This document shows, in pieces, positions 24,017 through 37,651 of a DNA stretch of 64,000 nucleotides (positions are counted from its first letter, which is position 1; every line of letters starts with the position of its first letter). Origin of the DNA: Chrysomallon squamiferum (Eukaryota; Mollusca; Gastropoda; Neomphalida; Peltospiridae); the NCBI GenBank assembly GCA_012295275.1, contig CM022671.1, forward strand, positions 34,820,183 through 34,884,182. The letters are read 5' to 3'. Both the position numbers and the translations under genes were made by a program. Under the pieces are notes generated by a model. The model saw nothing but the letters and a program-made list of their open reading frames with translations, was not told the DNA's origin and did no database searches.

Positions 24017-27000
24017 ATTTGGACCTGAAATTTTAATTTACTTTAAAAAAAAAATAATTATTAACTTATATACATTCCTGTGTTCATGGGTTATTGTTAA
24101 AAAGATCATTAAAAATACTGATGTTGTTAATAAACAGTTTCTCAAATTATTCTTACTTGCTTGAATATTCCTGTGTGTAGGCAGTTCAGGAAGGTGTAAA
24201 AAGAAAAATTTGACTGTTTAAAATAAACAACAAAATGTTGAATGTATTAAAAGATTTATTTTGTTTATATGTACAGTGAGAATATTGCACGAGATGATAC
24301 TTCAGAGATATGTTAACATTCAAACATCAAGTATTGTGACAGAACAGATTAAAAAATTAATAAAGTGGACACCAAACAAGTTAATGTATGCATTAAAGAT
24401 AACATAATTTATTTGAATAAAGATTTGCGATTACAAGACATTGTTAAATGTAGTTTCAGATTTAAATTAAATTAAGCTATAGTTCTTAGAGCAACTAATA
24501 CTAAATAAATTAATTTTTTAAGAATGTTTAAAAAAAGAGTTCCAAATAATATTAATTGAAGTAAAAAAAAAAAAAAAAAAAAAAAAATTTAAATGATTAT
24601 AACTTGTCCACACAATTTCAATCATTATAATAATTATAATAACAATATCCAATGGGGAAAAAAATTGTAACATTGATAACAACAATGTTGAGAAAATGCC
24701 TATGAAAGATATATCAATAATAATGATGATGGAAACCCAGTGAAATGAAGATAATAACTAAATAACAGAAATAACTGATAAAAGGAAAACTAACACAGTT
24801 TTTCATATTGTGCCACCATCATTTACCAGAGAGTTGAAAAATAAAATAAAATTCTGCTTAGGTCTAACCATAAATATGTGCAAGTATAAATAATGCATAA
24901 ATATTACATATTAAATGAATACATATATCCTGAATTAAAATCAAAAATATTTAAATGATTAACAACAAGCTGGTGTCCACTTTATAAGCCAAAACACACA
25001 CACACACACCAGAAACAGACCAAAAAAATAATAAACAGGGATTATTTAAAGAGTAATTAACAGTTTGAGAAGCTTTCCTTTCATGCTATTAATTTCCTTC
25101 AGTCACAAGAAGATTGATCTAACTGCAGTAACTGTGGAATGGTAAGAATTGCTGTACAATGATTACATTGATTATAATTTATACTTTAATTTGTTTCACT
25201 TACTTCAGTTTGGTATGTCATGGTAACTATATTAATTATTTCAAAAATTTATTCCAGATCAGAATGAACTAAACAAATTTATTTAATTTTATAATGTTTT
25301 ATAATTAACCAGAAAATGACAAATATTGTGTGTATCTATACTTAACCTGAATACATAATGTTTCTTCTGTTAATAAAAAACAAAAAAGCAACCAGTGAAG
25401 TATCTACATATTTCTGGATTCTGTTTCACAGGGATAAAATATATAGGAATTTGTCTTTGATGATGTAGCTATAGCAACTATTAACTGCAATTTATAACAA
25501 AAAAATAAGGAGACTTCACTATTTGAATTTAATTATTTCACTTGGAAAAAAAAAAGGATTTCAAGCTACAACTTTACACTTATTTAAAATTTTAATTTAA
25601 TTTAATTTTTACTTGAAACATAGAAGGGCAAAAAATTGCAGATCCTATACTACAAAGACACTTCCAGATCTTGAGAATTAAAGCTTGAAAGAAACATTTG
25701 GTGATTTAACAACAAAAAAAAGTTGAGAAACTACAACAAGATAATTCAATCATAAATCTTAAAACAGTCACACAGTACAATATATAGGCAAAATTCATAC
25801 ACTCGTATGACACACAGGACAGGCAAAATTCATTCTTAAGTGTTAGAACAATCAAGTGATGCAATACATAGGCAAAAATCATTCTTAAGTTTGTGAACAT
25901 TCATTCATTCATAACCAACTTACAGTACCGCTACACTGGCAAAATTCAGTCTTAAGTGTTGAAACAATCATACAATACAATAAAATAGGCAAAAATTCAC
26001 TCTTAACAGATTGAACTATCATACATTAAGATAGGCAAAAACACTCATAGTAAGTAATGATACACTAAGATATATATATATATTCAAAACTCGTTTAATT
26101 CTGAACAGTTTGTACAGTGCAATATCACACCCTCGTATATACAGATAAAATCACACAGAGGAGGGTTAAGGCAGTATCAGTCTTACAAATGAATATATCA
26201 AGCCTGCAATATAAACATGATAAAATAACAGTGCACAGCATCACTCTAGTTTCACAGTTTAGAACGGGCAAAACTGATTTTGTGCCTTCATTATTTATTT
26301 ATGTGTATGCGTTATTTAATGTCGAGTATAAAATATGAAAAACTTTATTAAATCACACTTGATCATAACAACTACAAGGTAAAACAAAAAAAAACATTTA
26401 AAAAAAATTACTCCAAAATAATGCATTATAAAAAAATTTGTAGCTCCTAACAATAAATTGACTGATCTCATATAAGATGCTTATAGAAAAACATTTTAAA
26501 TGTGAATAAAGTTTTCTTCAAAACGTATTTTTCATAATTTATAAAGTAAATTATATCCATACATAATTTTATCCTCTTGATGAATTAATTAATTAATACC
26601 ATAATTTTCACACAAAAAAAGAAATTATTAAAATTATTTGAAGTAAATCGTACCTTATTTTCTATGCAACTCATTTAGTTTATAACAGGACACAAGATCA
26701 ATTCCTGACGTTTCTTAGTGTAAAGAAAGCAGTAACTCTTGGAGTTATTTTCACATCATGTCTGATGATGAAGAAAGTGCAGTTAACTGACCTCAGTGTT
26801 ATCACAGTTGCAGAGCAAAGTTCATAATCTTTACCACATACGTGCATTTTTTCAAGACCATATACATAAAAAATGCACCACCTGATCAACATGCATGCAT
26901 GCACATACACACAACACACAGCAAATCTTCATTTTCATACACACACACACATGCATACATAAATGTGCATTTCATTTACAAATCATCTCAACTAAGTATT

Positions 27001-28480
27001 TCTTAGTCTCAATGAAGTGATTTACAGAGAAGTGATAAAACACAAAGTGATGTCTACTTTGAAATCTTGCACAAATTCGTCACCATTTCTCCATTAATAG
27101 CACCAGACAGAGAACAGATCTTAAAGATTTTAAAATGAATCTGTGATGGTGATAAACAAACAGACGAAACACAGAACAGATACATTTTCAGTTACAAGTC
27201 TTAGTTTAAAAACCCATGTTGGACACACTGAAAAAGACATTCAGAATGTATGCCTAAATCAGATGTACTAGCAGTAATGTTTGTGTGTAAACATGTATTA
27301 TTGGTGTTATGATTAATTAGTGAATAAGGAAGGACAAAGAACATTTCCCGTACTAAGTCTGTTTCTATTGCAGATATATTCTGATATTCTGGTTTTGGTT
27401 ATGAAGACGTTCTTAGATTAGCCAGTATGTGATTATGTAATTAACATATTCCACTGATAAGAAAACTGTGATGGATATATTAATAATGTTTTATACAGAG
27501 AACAATCGTACACAGACTTCACTTGTTTTCTTATTAATTTTAAAATGATTTATAACAAAAATGAGAATAAATAAATATGACGGATGAATGATGATGTATA
27601 CTAAATGTCAGTGTGGTTGCATGACAAAATAACCAGTAGCCGTTTCATAGTTAATTACTCCTCCACATGTATTTCATATTATGTTTTAAAAAATAAGGAA
27701 ACGTTTGATGACATCAGATAATATTTCTGTAAGTTGTTGTTGTTTTTAAAAAAAAAAAAGGTAGGAGACCAAAATATTAAATGAAAATTAAAATTAACTC
27801 TTCTATTTCTTCATGCTCTACAAAAAAAAGGTAAAAAAAAAACAAAAAACAAGCGAACATCACTGCTTAATCTTATGAGTTTGCAGATCAAAAAATTCAT
27901 TTTTTATTTTTTTTTACAGCTGAAGATTATATTTAAAAAAAAAAAAAATTAAAAATGTAAAATAACTTAAATCATACTATTTGCTATCATATTTTTTTTC
28001 CCATTTTCCTTTTGTTCTTTTGTTATAATCCTCTATTATTTTTATAAAAAATCAGTTTTTCACCTAATCCCTTCTTCAGATTCTGAATTCACACCACACT
28101 GCTGTCTGCAAATGCCTAAATTCAAATCAGTCACTGGACCAAGAATGGCAATCATTTAAAAATAAATGTCTTGAAATATAAATATCACCACACAGAAAGA
28201 ATCTGGTTATCACCAAAAAAAACCATCTATTATAACACTGAGCCTGCCTGCCTTCACTCCAAGCTCTTGAAGTTATTTCAAGCCTATGCCTTCACACATG
28301 GCTTAATGCCTTCTCCTCTGGTTGTCTGTCTGAATGTCTGTCCATCAGCATATCACTCAGTCTTTGCCTAAATGAACTGAACAATGCATTGATGAAAGAG
28401 ATGAGCACCAATTAGTAGGCCACAAAAAGAATTGAGATGAAAACAGTTAACTGTTGCTGTAGTTGTTGTTGTTGTTGTTG
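24017..28480 (-). other. convergent region; probable long 3' UTR of KSR
   Basis: About 4.4 kb lies between the RUSF1 poly(A) signal and the KSR stop codon. No frame resembles a protein. TTTATT at 24254-24259 reads AATAAA on the minus strand and could end a very long KSR transcript; other minus-strand hexamers exist in between. The content is unique AT-rich sequence plus a diverged repeat at 25730-26065 and small A or CA tracts. Confidence 0.5.
25730..26065. repeat. diverged ~60-bp tandem repeat downstream of KSR
   Basis: About five units carry the sequence order AACAATCA, ACAATACA, TAGGCAAAAATTCA and TCTTAAGTGTT, with substitutions and indels. It lies in the presumed KSR 3' UTR. Confidence 0.75.
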
Positions 28481-31400
28481 TTACGCATTGAAGATCCCCT
28501 CCGTGCTGCGTGACAGCTGAATGGGATGAGAAGGACTGCGGATCAGTCGGTTTTTCGGAATTCTGTCCAGTGCTTTGGCCACCTGGCTGAAGTCTGGCCG
28601 ATCATCAGGTTTGAACACCCAGCAGGACATCAAAATATCCTATCAAAAAACAAAAACAAAAAATTAAAATTTCTACAACACAGAGCAGGACATGAAAATC
28701 TTCTTTAAAAGATCTTTTTATAATTATTCAAATCATAATTTATGTAAGATTACTAAAAAAATGCACAGAAATAAAACCAATTTGACACAAAAACGTGTGG
28801 TGAAGGTAAAAATGACATAAACATAAATTAAGATCTAAGTACCTTGACTTCCCTTGGTGCACCCACTGTTGACAGTGATTGTTTCATACCTCGGCCCACC
28901 TGCCAGATGATTGTCTCGGATGGTTGGTTCCGAAATGGCCAATCTCCACACAGCAATTCATACCAGACAGTCCTGTTATTTCAGTAACAATTATTATAAT
29001 ACATAAGTAATATACATCACAGCAAAGACAACCTACAACTGTAGTAGATAATATGTATCTTTTCAAGCATACAAACATATTCCCACCTGCACACATGCAC
29101 ACACGCATGCACTCGCACTCACACACACACACACAAAGAATGACACTGACTGTATAAAATCAACTGTTCTTACCCAAAGGCATATATATCAGATTTAATT
29201 TTAAAATGTAAATTCTTGTTCTCGTGTTGTCGTGCGTGGAGGACTCGAATTATTTCAGGAGACAGGTAACACAACCATCCAGGTGGAATCCGCAACCAGT
29301 CGTCTTTCCTGTTAATTTTGTAAATCACAGTTAAACAGAGGAAAAGTCTGTAACTAGTAATCATTACTGTTAAAATGTAAGTTTATTTTTATAATTAACA
29401 GTTAAAATCAGGTATCTAGTAGTCAGTAATCTTTCCTGTTAAATGTAAATGTATTTTTATAAATAGTAGTTAAAAACAGGAGGTATCCTTAACAAGTTAT
29501 TTTTTCTGTTAAATGTAAATAACAGTAGTTAAAAACAGGAGCTATCTGCAACTAGTTTTTTTTTTCTGTTAAATGTAAATGTATTTTTATAAATTTTGGT
29601 TAAAAACAGGAGATCTCTTCAACTAGTTTTTTTTTTCTTCTGTCTAATGTAAATTTATTTTTATAAATTTTGGTTAAAAACAGCAGATATCTGCAAACAG
29701 TTATTAACATTTATCTTTTTACTAAAAAATTATAATAAAAATTTCAATGACAAACAAACTATTTTACTTCAATAAATAATCCATGAATGAACGAAAGAAT
29801 TCAATTTGACCGTTACATCATTAACAAACAATGTTACTTATTCTACTGGCTACTTAATGATTACTTTTCAACTGCAAGGAAATTCATATATATAAATTAC
29901 AAAAATCATCTTTGATAATTAATAACCAATAAAGCCTAAAGGAAATATGTCTGTGCTTACTTGTTGCCACGACAGATCTTTGTGATGGTAAACAGTCCAA
30001 AGTCGGTGATGACAACTTTGCCACTGTCCAAGAAAATATTTTTTGTTCTCAGATCTTTGTGGACTATGCCCTTGGCATGCAAGTAGCCCATACCCTGAAA
30101 TTAGATAAGAAAACTAAATGAGGATTATTAAAAAGAAATAGATTCATTAATCAGAAACTAACAATTTTTTTAAAATTTATTATCAAACTTAAAAATACAG
30201 TATATGAAGCATACAATTTATTATTATCAGGATAAAATTAAATTCATCAAGATGGAGTCATTCTTTTTGCATGTAAGTATTAGTTTACAACCACTAAAAT
30301 TTTGCACTGGGGTGTGGAACAGAAAAGAAAAAATCAAATGTAAATGTTTTTGCATTTTTATTATAATTATGATAATAATGCCTTTTTTTTGTATTAAATG
30401 TTTTGTTGATAATTTACTATTTGTAATAAGAAACAGGGCACGTTTTAATGACTATTACAACTTGCTGTATGTGGTATTTAGTATTTTTAATATAATTCAG
30501 TCACCTTCAACAAGTATGTACAACAGACACCTACTAAGAAAACTGTTTAAAGCAATTACTTACTACGTGAATGCTACAAGTCAAAATTGTCATTCTCATA
30601 AAGAAAACACTCCAGACATCAGTAATTTATTTTACTTAGATAAATTTCGTGGATATGTATTGTTTTAGCTAGAATGTATTTTTATTCTTATTATTAAACG
30701 AGAACAATAAAATGCAATCTAAAATAATAAAGGACATTTAACAGGTAAAAAAAACTCACCTGTGCTATTTGAGATGCAACTATCATGGCTCGGTTTAATT
30801 TGAATTGTTCTTTCTTTTCATGAATAATACTGTACAACGTTTCACCTTTACAAAAACTGTCAAAACAAGAAATAGAAATAAACGTTTACATAAAACATTA
30901 AATCACAATTCAATTCAGTTACTGTAGCTACAATTTTTTTCAACTAAACTGTTACGGAAAATACAGTCAATATTCATTTCAATTATTGAACCCATCAGTT
31001 TTTTCAAATACAAACAATTATTCTTTTAAAGAAAACATTTAATTTAAATTTGTGTTTTTACAATTAATTTAAAGATCTTTTTAATTAATATATATATTTT
31101 AATTTGGTAAGAATATAAAAATGTTTTTTATAAATAAATTGATAGATCATTTTATCTGACTGTATGTGAACTAACAATAAGAAATATGAATAAATTACAT
31201 ATTAAAAGAAACTGACAATGTAGTCATTGATCCTTATGTTCAGCTTTTATAAAATATTTTTGTTTTGTTCTCGAGCAGAATCTTTATCACAAAAAATTAA
31301 ATTACATTTTTAAACTGTTCATTTTTCTTGGATTCAAAATGAAAACATTAACAAAATGTGTTACCTTGTGACTATGGCTAATCTTGGTATTTTCATACAG

Positions 31401-32873
31401 GCTCCCATAAACAACACTAGATTTTCATGTCTTGTTTTTCTTAGTAAAGCAATCTGCAAAAAAAACAACAAAAAAAACAATAAAAAAACTTGTTAAAGAA
31501 GTTGATGAAAATATTTAATTCTCCATTTTACTTTTTATTCCCCTCACAGTCAATATCCTGAAAATACATCAGTATGTGACTGCTTACTTTCTTCACATTT
31601 TGGATTGAGAAATCTTGATAAAATATTCTCAAGTCATGAGCTGTACAATGTGACTGATCTTTCTAATTTGTATTATTTTGTCACTGTTATCGGAACCCTC
31701 GGAATCCAGATCTTACCTCTAGCTTGCCACTTGTAACTTGTAACCTCAAGTGTGAACATGTAATTTGAACATCAAGGATATCTTACCTCTAGTTTGAACC
31801 TGTAACTTAGATCTTAAGACTATCTTACCTCTCATCTGAACCTGTAACTTGAATATTAAGGATATTTTACCTCAAGTTTGAACCTGTAATTTAGATTTTA
31901 CGGATATCTTACCTCTCATCTGAACCTGTAACTTGGATATTAAGGATATCTTACCTCTAGTCTGAACCTATAACTTAGATCTTAAGGATATCTTACCTCT
32001 AGTCTGAACCTGTAACTTGGATGAATATTAAGGATATCTTAACTCTAATCTGAACCTACATGTGGATATTCAGGATGTCTTACCTCTGATCTGAACCTAC
32101 ACTTGGATATTAAGGATATCTTACTTCTAATCTGAACCTGTGGCTTGCATATTAAAGATATCATCTTACCTCCAGTTTAAAAGCTGTTAGCTGATCCTGG
32201 TTCTCTGAATCACTCAAGTTGTCCATGTCCAAAACTTTTATAGCAACATGGCCATGCCAATGACCTCTGTAAATTGACAAAATACAGTTATTATTATTAC
32301 TTTATTTTTTATTTTCAATCATCCTAACATTCACAGAACTTCCAATTTAAAACACCATTAAAAACAGTAATGAAATGCACCATACTTATACTTAACCTAC
32401 ATTTTTTTTTTAAACACTTGTAATTGTTATTGGGTTTTTGTGTTTGTTTTGCTTCTTTGTTGATTCTTTAGGGGTTATTATATTTTCTGGGGGGTGGTGA
32501 TTGTTGTTGTTTTTATTATTATTTTGTGTGTGTTTGTTTTCTGGTTAAACTGGAAACCATCCTTTAGTAATAATAAGGCTGACACAGCTTAAGTAGTCTA
32601 CAGTTATTTTTACAAACAGAAGAGTAAAAATCATGTCCACAGTGATTATTTATGTATGCTGCAATTTGTTCTTTCTTCCCAAGTATTTTAAAGTAGAAGC
32701 TGTACTCGTGTCCTTGAATTAATATTTTTTAAATAATAAATAATTTAAGAAACATTTTCATATATTTATTTTAATGGGGTTTTTTATTTAGTTATTTTGT
32801 TACATATTTTTATTAATATTTATTTATTTTTTTTTTTTTTTTTTTTTCGTTTCTTTTGTTAGGGTAATTTTTA

Positions 32874-32906
<33 letters not shown>

Positions 32907-33040
32907 GTTGTTGTTTGTTTTAAATTTTAGTGGTTTTTTCATACTTACTTGTAAACAACTCCACTTCTTCCTTTGCCAATAGCATCACCAATTTGTAAGT
33001 CTTCATAGGGAATGTCCCACTCTTTCATCGTAACAGACAA
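28481..33040 (-). CDS. KSR: KSR kinase-like domain exons (13-20)
   Basis: Eight exons encode the pseudokinase from [21 protein letters not shown] to the C-terminus. VAIK keeps the subdomain II lysine, which vertebrate KSR replaces with arginine. The catalytic loop reads HKDLRTKN (Arg to Lys in HRD, Lys to Arg in DLK), DFG is intact and the APE motif is SPE in YLSPEII. ATP binding is plausible and catalytic activity doubtful. MEK-binding features were not assessed residue by residue. Confidence 0.9.
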
Positions 33041-33325
33041 CTACACACAAAATATTATCAATGTAATACAAGAAAAATTAACAGGACTTAAAAAACAAAT
33101 TTAAATATATTTATTATTAAGTTAAACTTCTCCCCACTTTTTTTTTTTTTTTTTTTTTTTTGATTATTATAACATTTTTTGAAAGAACAAAAACGATATA
33201 TAAAACATTTTAAATACATATATTACTAACATTTATTTTTCCTTTTTTCATTATTAATATGTTTTAAAATGAATAACAATAACTGATATTGTCTAATTCT
33301 TAAGAAATATTTTAATAACCTTTAA

Positions 33326-33356
<31 letters not shown>

Positions 33357-36300
33357 CTTTGTTATTTTAAATAAAAAAACGAAATAAAAAATGCTGGTTA
33401 ATGAGAAATGTCAAAGCAGCTATTTCTGTAAATTAATGTTACATAAAGTAAGATCTGTTACTTACACTGTTCTGTCGATTCCAGCTTGAACCAAGCGGAT
33501 CATCCTGACTGTCAACAGAATCAACTCGATCCAGCAGAATCTTGTCTGAAGTATTACTCTGTAAAAATAAATAAAATTGTAACACACAGACAGATCAGAA
33601 ATGTAGATAACCTATCAGATATACTATCAACAGAACTGACACAAACAAGCAGAATCTTGTCTGAAGTACTACTCTGTAAAAATAAATAAAACTGTGAGAC
33701 ACAGACAGATCAGAAATGTGATAGCAAATCAGATACACAACAGAATTGACACAAACAAGAAGAATTTTGTCTAAACAATTTCTCAGTTAAAAATGAATCA
33801 AATTAAATATGCTTAAAGATCAGAAATGAAGATAACCTATCAGATATACTGTCAACAGAATTGACACAAACAAGCAGAATTTTGTCTAAACTATTTCTCA
33901 GTTAAAAATTAATCAAATTAAATATGCAGAGAGATCAGAAATGTAGATAACAAATCAGATCAACTGACTGTCAGCAGAATCAAGATGATAAAGCAGAATA
34001 CTGTCTACATTATTTCTCTGTTAATATCTTTTTTATTTTAAATTACAAATCAAATATAAAAACTGATTTCTACTTTTCTCCAAATAAATATTTCATGAAA
34101 TGGAGGTGTATACTCACATCTACAAGAGTTTTATCACTGTCATTGGAAGTATTTGTATTGACAACATCTCTGAAATGAAAATTCAAAATAACATCTTAAT
34201 ATCAAAAGTATTATAATATAAATAAATAAATATACAAAAAGTACAAAATACATTTTGATGAAGACAAAACATATCCACAAAATGTATTTTATAAATCAAA
34301 AAATATTTAAAAACTTATTTAATTTAAAATTATTTGATGTCAGTAATGCTTTTGCAAGAAAAGATCTACTAGTTAAATGATAAACCATAAAACAACATCG
34401 CCATTAAAACAGCAACCAAGAAGAATTAGAACTGTTTTAATATTTGTTTATTATTTAAACTATAAATAATTAACAGAATAAATTAACATTATTATTAAAA
34501 TAAAAAAAACAGTAATAATAAATATTACAAAACTTACATATCATGGTTATTGTGACTATCCTTTAACACAAAATCATCAGGTAAAGTAGATATATTCTTA
34601 TCAGCAGGCACATCTGTTAAAAATACAGTAAGTAAAATAAACAAAAACAACAAACAGTCACAGATAATAAGAATTTAGCTATAAATGTTTATGTAATCAA
34701 GCAATTTTATTATCATAAATAAAACATAAAGTAAATATCTGGGGTTTAATGGTGATATATAATATGATACGAAAAATCACTGAAACTAGAAACAGGTAAA
34801 TAAAAAGCATTTATATAATTATTATAAAAATAAATTCGGTCTGTGGATGAACATTGTCAACATTGAGACTAAATATATTTTCAATACTGCAAACACAAAG
34901 TAACTGTTGACAACATGATCCAAATATTTTACCATAAGTGCCATGAAGATTTTATTTGGTAATATAATAGTGTTTACAGTTTTATATTCACTGAATTCAA
35001 TATTTCATAGCATGCCATTATTCAGAAAAAAAAAAAAAAAAAAATTATTAAGGATTTGAGATACAGAATACATACAAATAATCAAAGGTGAGGTTTTTAA
35101 ATTTCTCAATGCAAACCTGAGTTAGGACCAGGAGGAAACTGAAACTGTATCATCTGTGACGGCGCAGGTGATGGTGACGTCAGCGTGCCAGACGAGATGT
35201 GGAGTGCAGGGGATGACGGTGTAGATGAGTTGCACGATGACGTAGAGCTGGAATCGTGAATGTGTCCTCCCAGAAACACAGGCATCGAAATAACTGGCTT
35301 CAAACCTGAGTCGTCTCGACTCATAGCTCTTCTGTCAGGGAGAGGTGATTCTGAAAATTACATAAAACCTTCATTAATATGAAGATTCAATAAATCTAGA
35401 CTTGTTGCTCTTCTGTACAAACAGTCTGTTATAATCAGAAATAAAAAGGCTTTAAACTAAAATCCCTTCGTAATTATACAATAACAACGAAAACAAGTCT
35501 AAAACTATCTAAATGTATTTTATTACCAGCAGTTTAACAAGATATTTAACACTGTTAAAGATGGTTTACTTGTGTGTTAACAAAAACTCACCTGACCAGT
35601 TTAAAACAGCAACTAAATATCTTTTATTAACACCAGTTTTAGGTAAAACTTTAGGTAAAACTCAGTTTTAACACTGTTAAAGATGTATGTTAACAAAGAC
35701 TCACCTGACCAGTTTAAAACAGCGTCTACATAATCATCAGAAAGCCCACAGGTTGGGGGAGCCCGACTTGCACAGTCTCTATGAAACTTTTTTCTGAAAA
35801 TCACATCAATATGATTAACTACTGTAATCAAACAGTAAATGAAACCAAATTCAAATATATATAATCATAAGTAGCCAAACAATCTATACATTCACATATC
35901 CAGAATCTGCACAGGAATTAAATGTACGTATTTAAACATTTATATGTTTAAATTTATATGTAACTTGCATAACTATGTTTACGTAAATAATTTTATATAC
36001 ACTTTGACATTCACAATCAAAATATATTCAGAAAAAAAATGGCTCCCTATTATAATCAACAGTTATTAACATAAATACAAAAAGACAATAGTGTCACTAT
36101 ACCCAAGAGAATTATTTTAAAAATTCTATATATTATTTTTGGTATTGTCTAAAATGTATTTGTGACAGCAAGTCAAGATATTTATACATATTACTGTGCT
36201 ACATTTGTTGCATTAACATCTGTATCAATGATAAATACACAATTTCTTTCAACTCATTTTTTTTTCTCTCTCCTCTCCTTTCTATCCTATTTCTCTCATT

Positions 36301-37619
36301 CTTTCTTTCTCTCCTTTCTTTTTTGCCCTTTTTTCTGCCTCCGGGGCTGCCCCCCACCCATCTCTCTCTCTCTCTTTCTTTCTCTCTGCAAAAACTACAG
36401 ATACAGAAACAAACACAGGATACCTCTCTCTCATTTTACTCCTTCATGTGGCCATCACCATTATCACACACTTATTTTTTCTCTCTGTCTCACACACATA
36501 CAACATAAATTAATCATATTAACAACCAATTTACTGTATTTCTAAAAAAAAAAAAAATGCCAACCACTTCACAACAAAGAGTGCAGTAACAAAAATTACA
36601 ATTATAAGACAATAACAAAATTAAAAACAGCACAACCATACTCACTTGCAAAACTTACAGACTTTTCCTAGAATGACCATGTTGGAACAAATATCACAGG
36701 GTGCAAACACAAAACTTGTAGCAAATCTAAAGAAATCAAAAATATGACAACGTAATAGTTACGAACAACACAAAGAATAACAGCGCTGCAGTTTCAGTGT
36801 CCAAGATGACATCCAAAAAAAAAAAAGAAGTGTTTTGTTGTTTTTACAGCTGCAGGAAACTTTTTTTTATCTTTTTCAAAATACTTTTTCTAAAGTTCAA
36901 TAATGAAAAAGGGAAGAGGGAAAAAAGGGAAATGAAATACTGCAATAATTATTTTCATAAAGATGCAGGTTAAAAATGACATGATTTTTATTATGATAAT
37001 TTTGTATGTGAAAATGTACCTGTAGGTAGGCTCAGTATATATGAGCTTTTTTCAAGTTATAGCATTAAATTAAATAGTCTTTTCAAGACATTTGTCATTC
37101 ATTATTTTAATTTAATATCTGAAATTACTAATATTAAGAAAAATATTAAGAAAAGAAAAAACAACAAAGAGAAAAAAAAGAACTTTTTTAAAGTTTTACT
37201 CGCCACCCCATTAAATACAATTCCATTTAAACAAATTTCCTTTATATTCTTGGGATTCAACAAAAAGACAAAACATTATTGTTTTATGTTTGTAAGTTGG
37301 GTTTTAACTAAAGGCTCAATTTTTGTCAGTACCTTGAACACAGGAATCTGAACTGAAAAAGGACAATAATAAGCAAATGACCAAACTCAAAAATACTGCT
37401 GCAATACAATGGACAATACAGTACTGAAAAAACTGTACAATATTAAAAAGTAAAAAAAAAAAAAATGTCTTTTTATTACAAAAGTCTCCTCTGAAAACTG
37501 TTGCTGTCAGAATAATTGTCTTGCTTCAAACTGAGAATACATATATAATAATAGTCTAATCATGATATCTGTGTGTGTGTGTGTGTGTGTAAACACTTGA
37601 AAAATCACACATGTATGTG

Positions 37620-37651
<32 letters not shown>

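Noticed and set aside
30204-30668. 154-codon plus-strand frame inside a KSR intron
   Set aside because: AT-driven composition (Ile, Phe, Lys, Asn, Tyr), no recognised domain, antisense to KSR.
29289-34025. Regularly spaced repeats considered as CRISPR
   Set aside because: Eukaryotic introns; units are contiguous tandem copies of exon borders without unique spacers.
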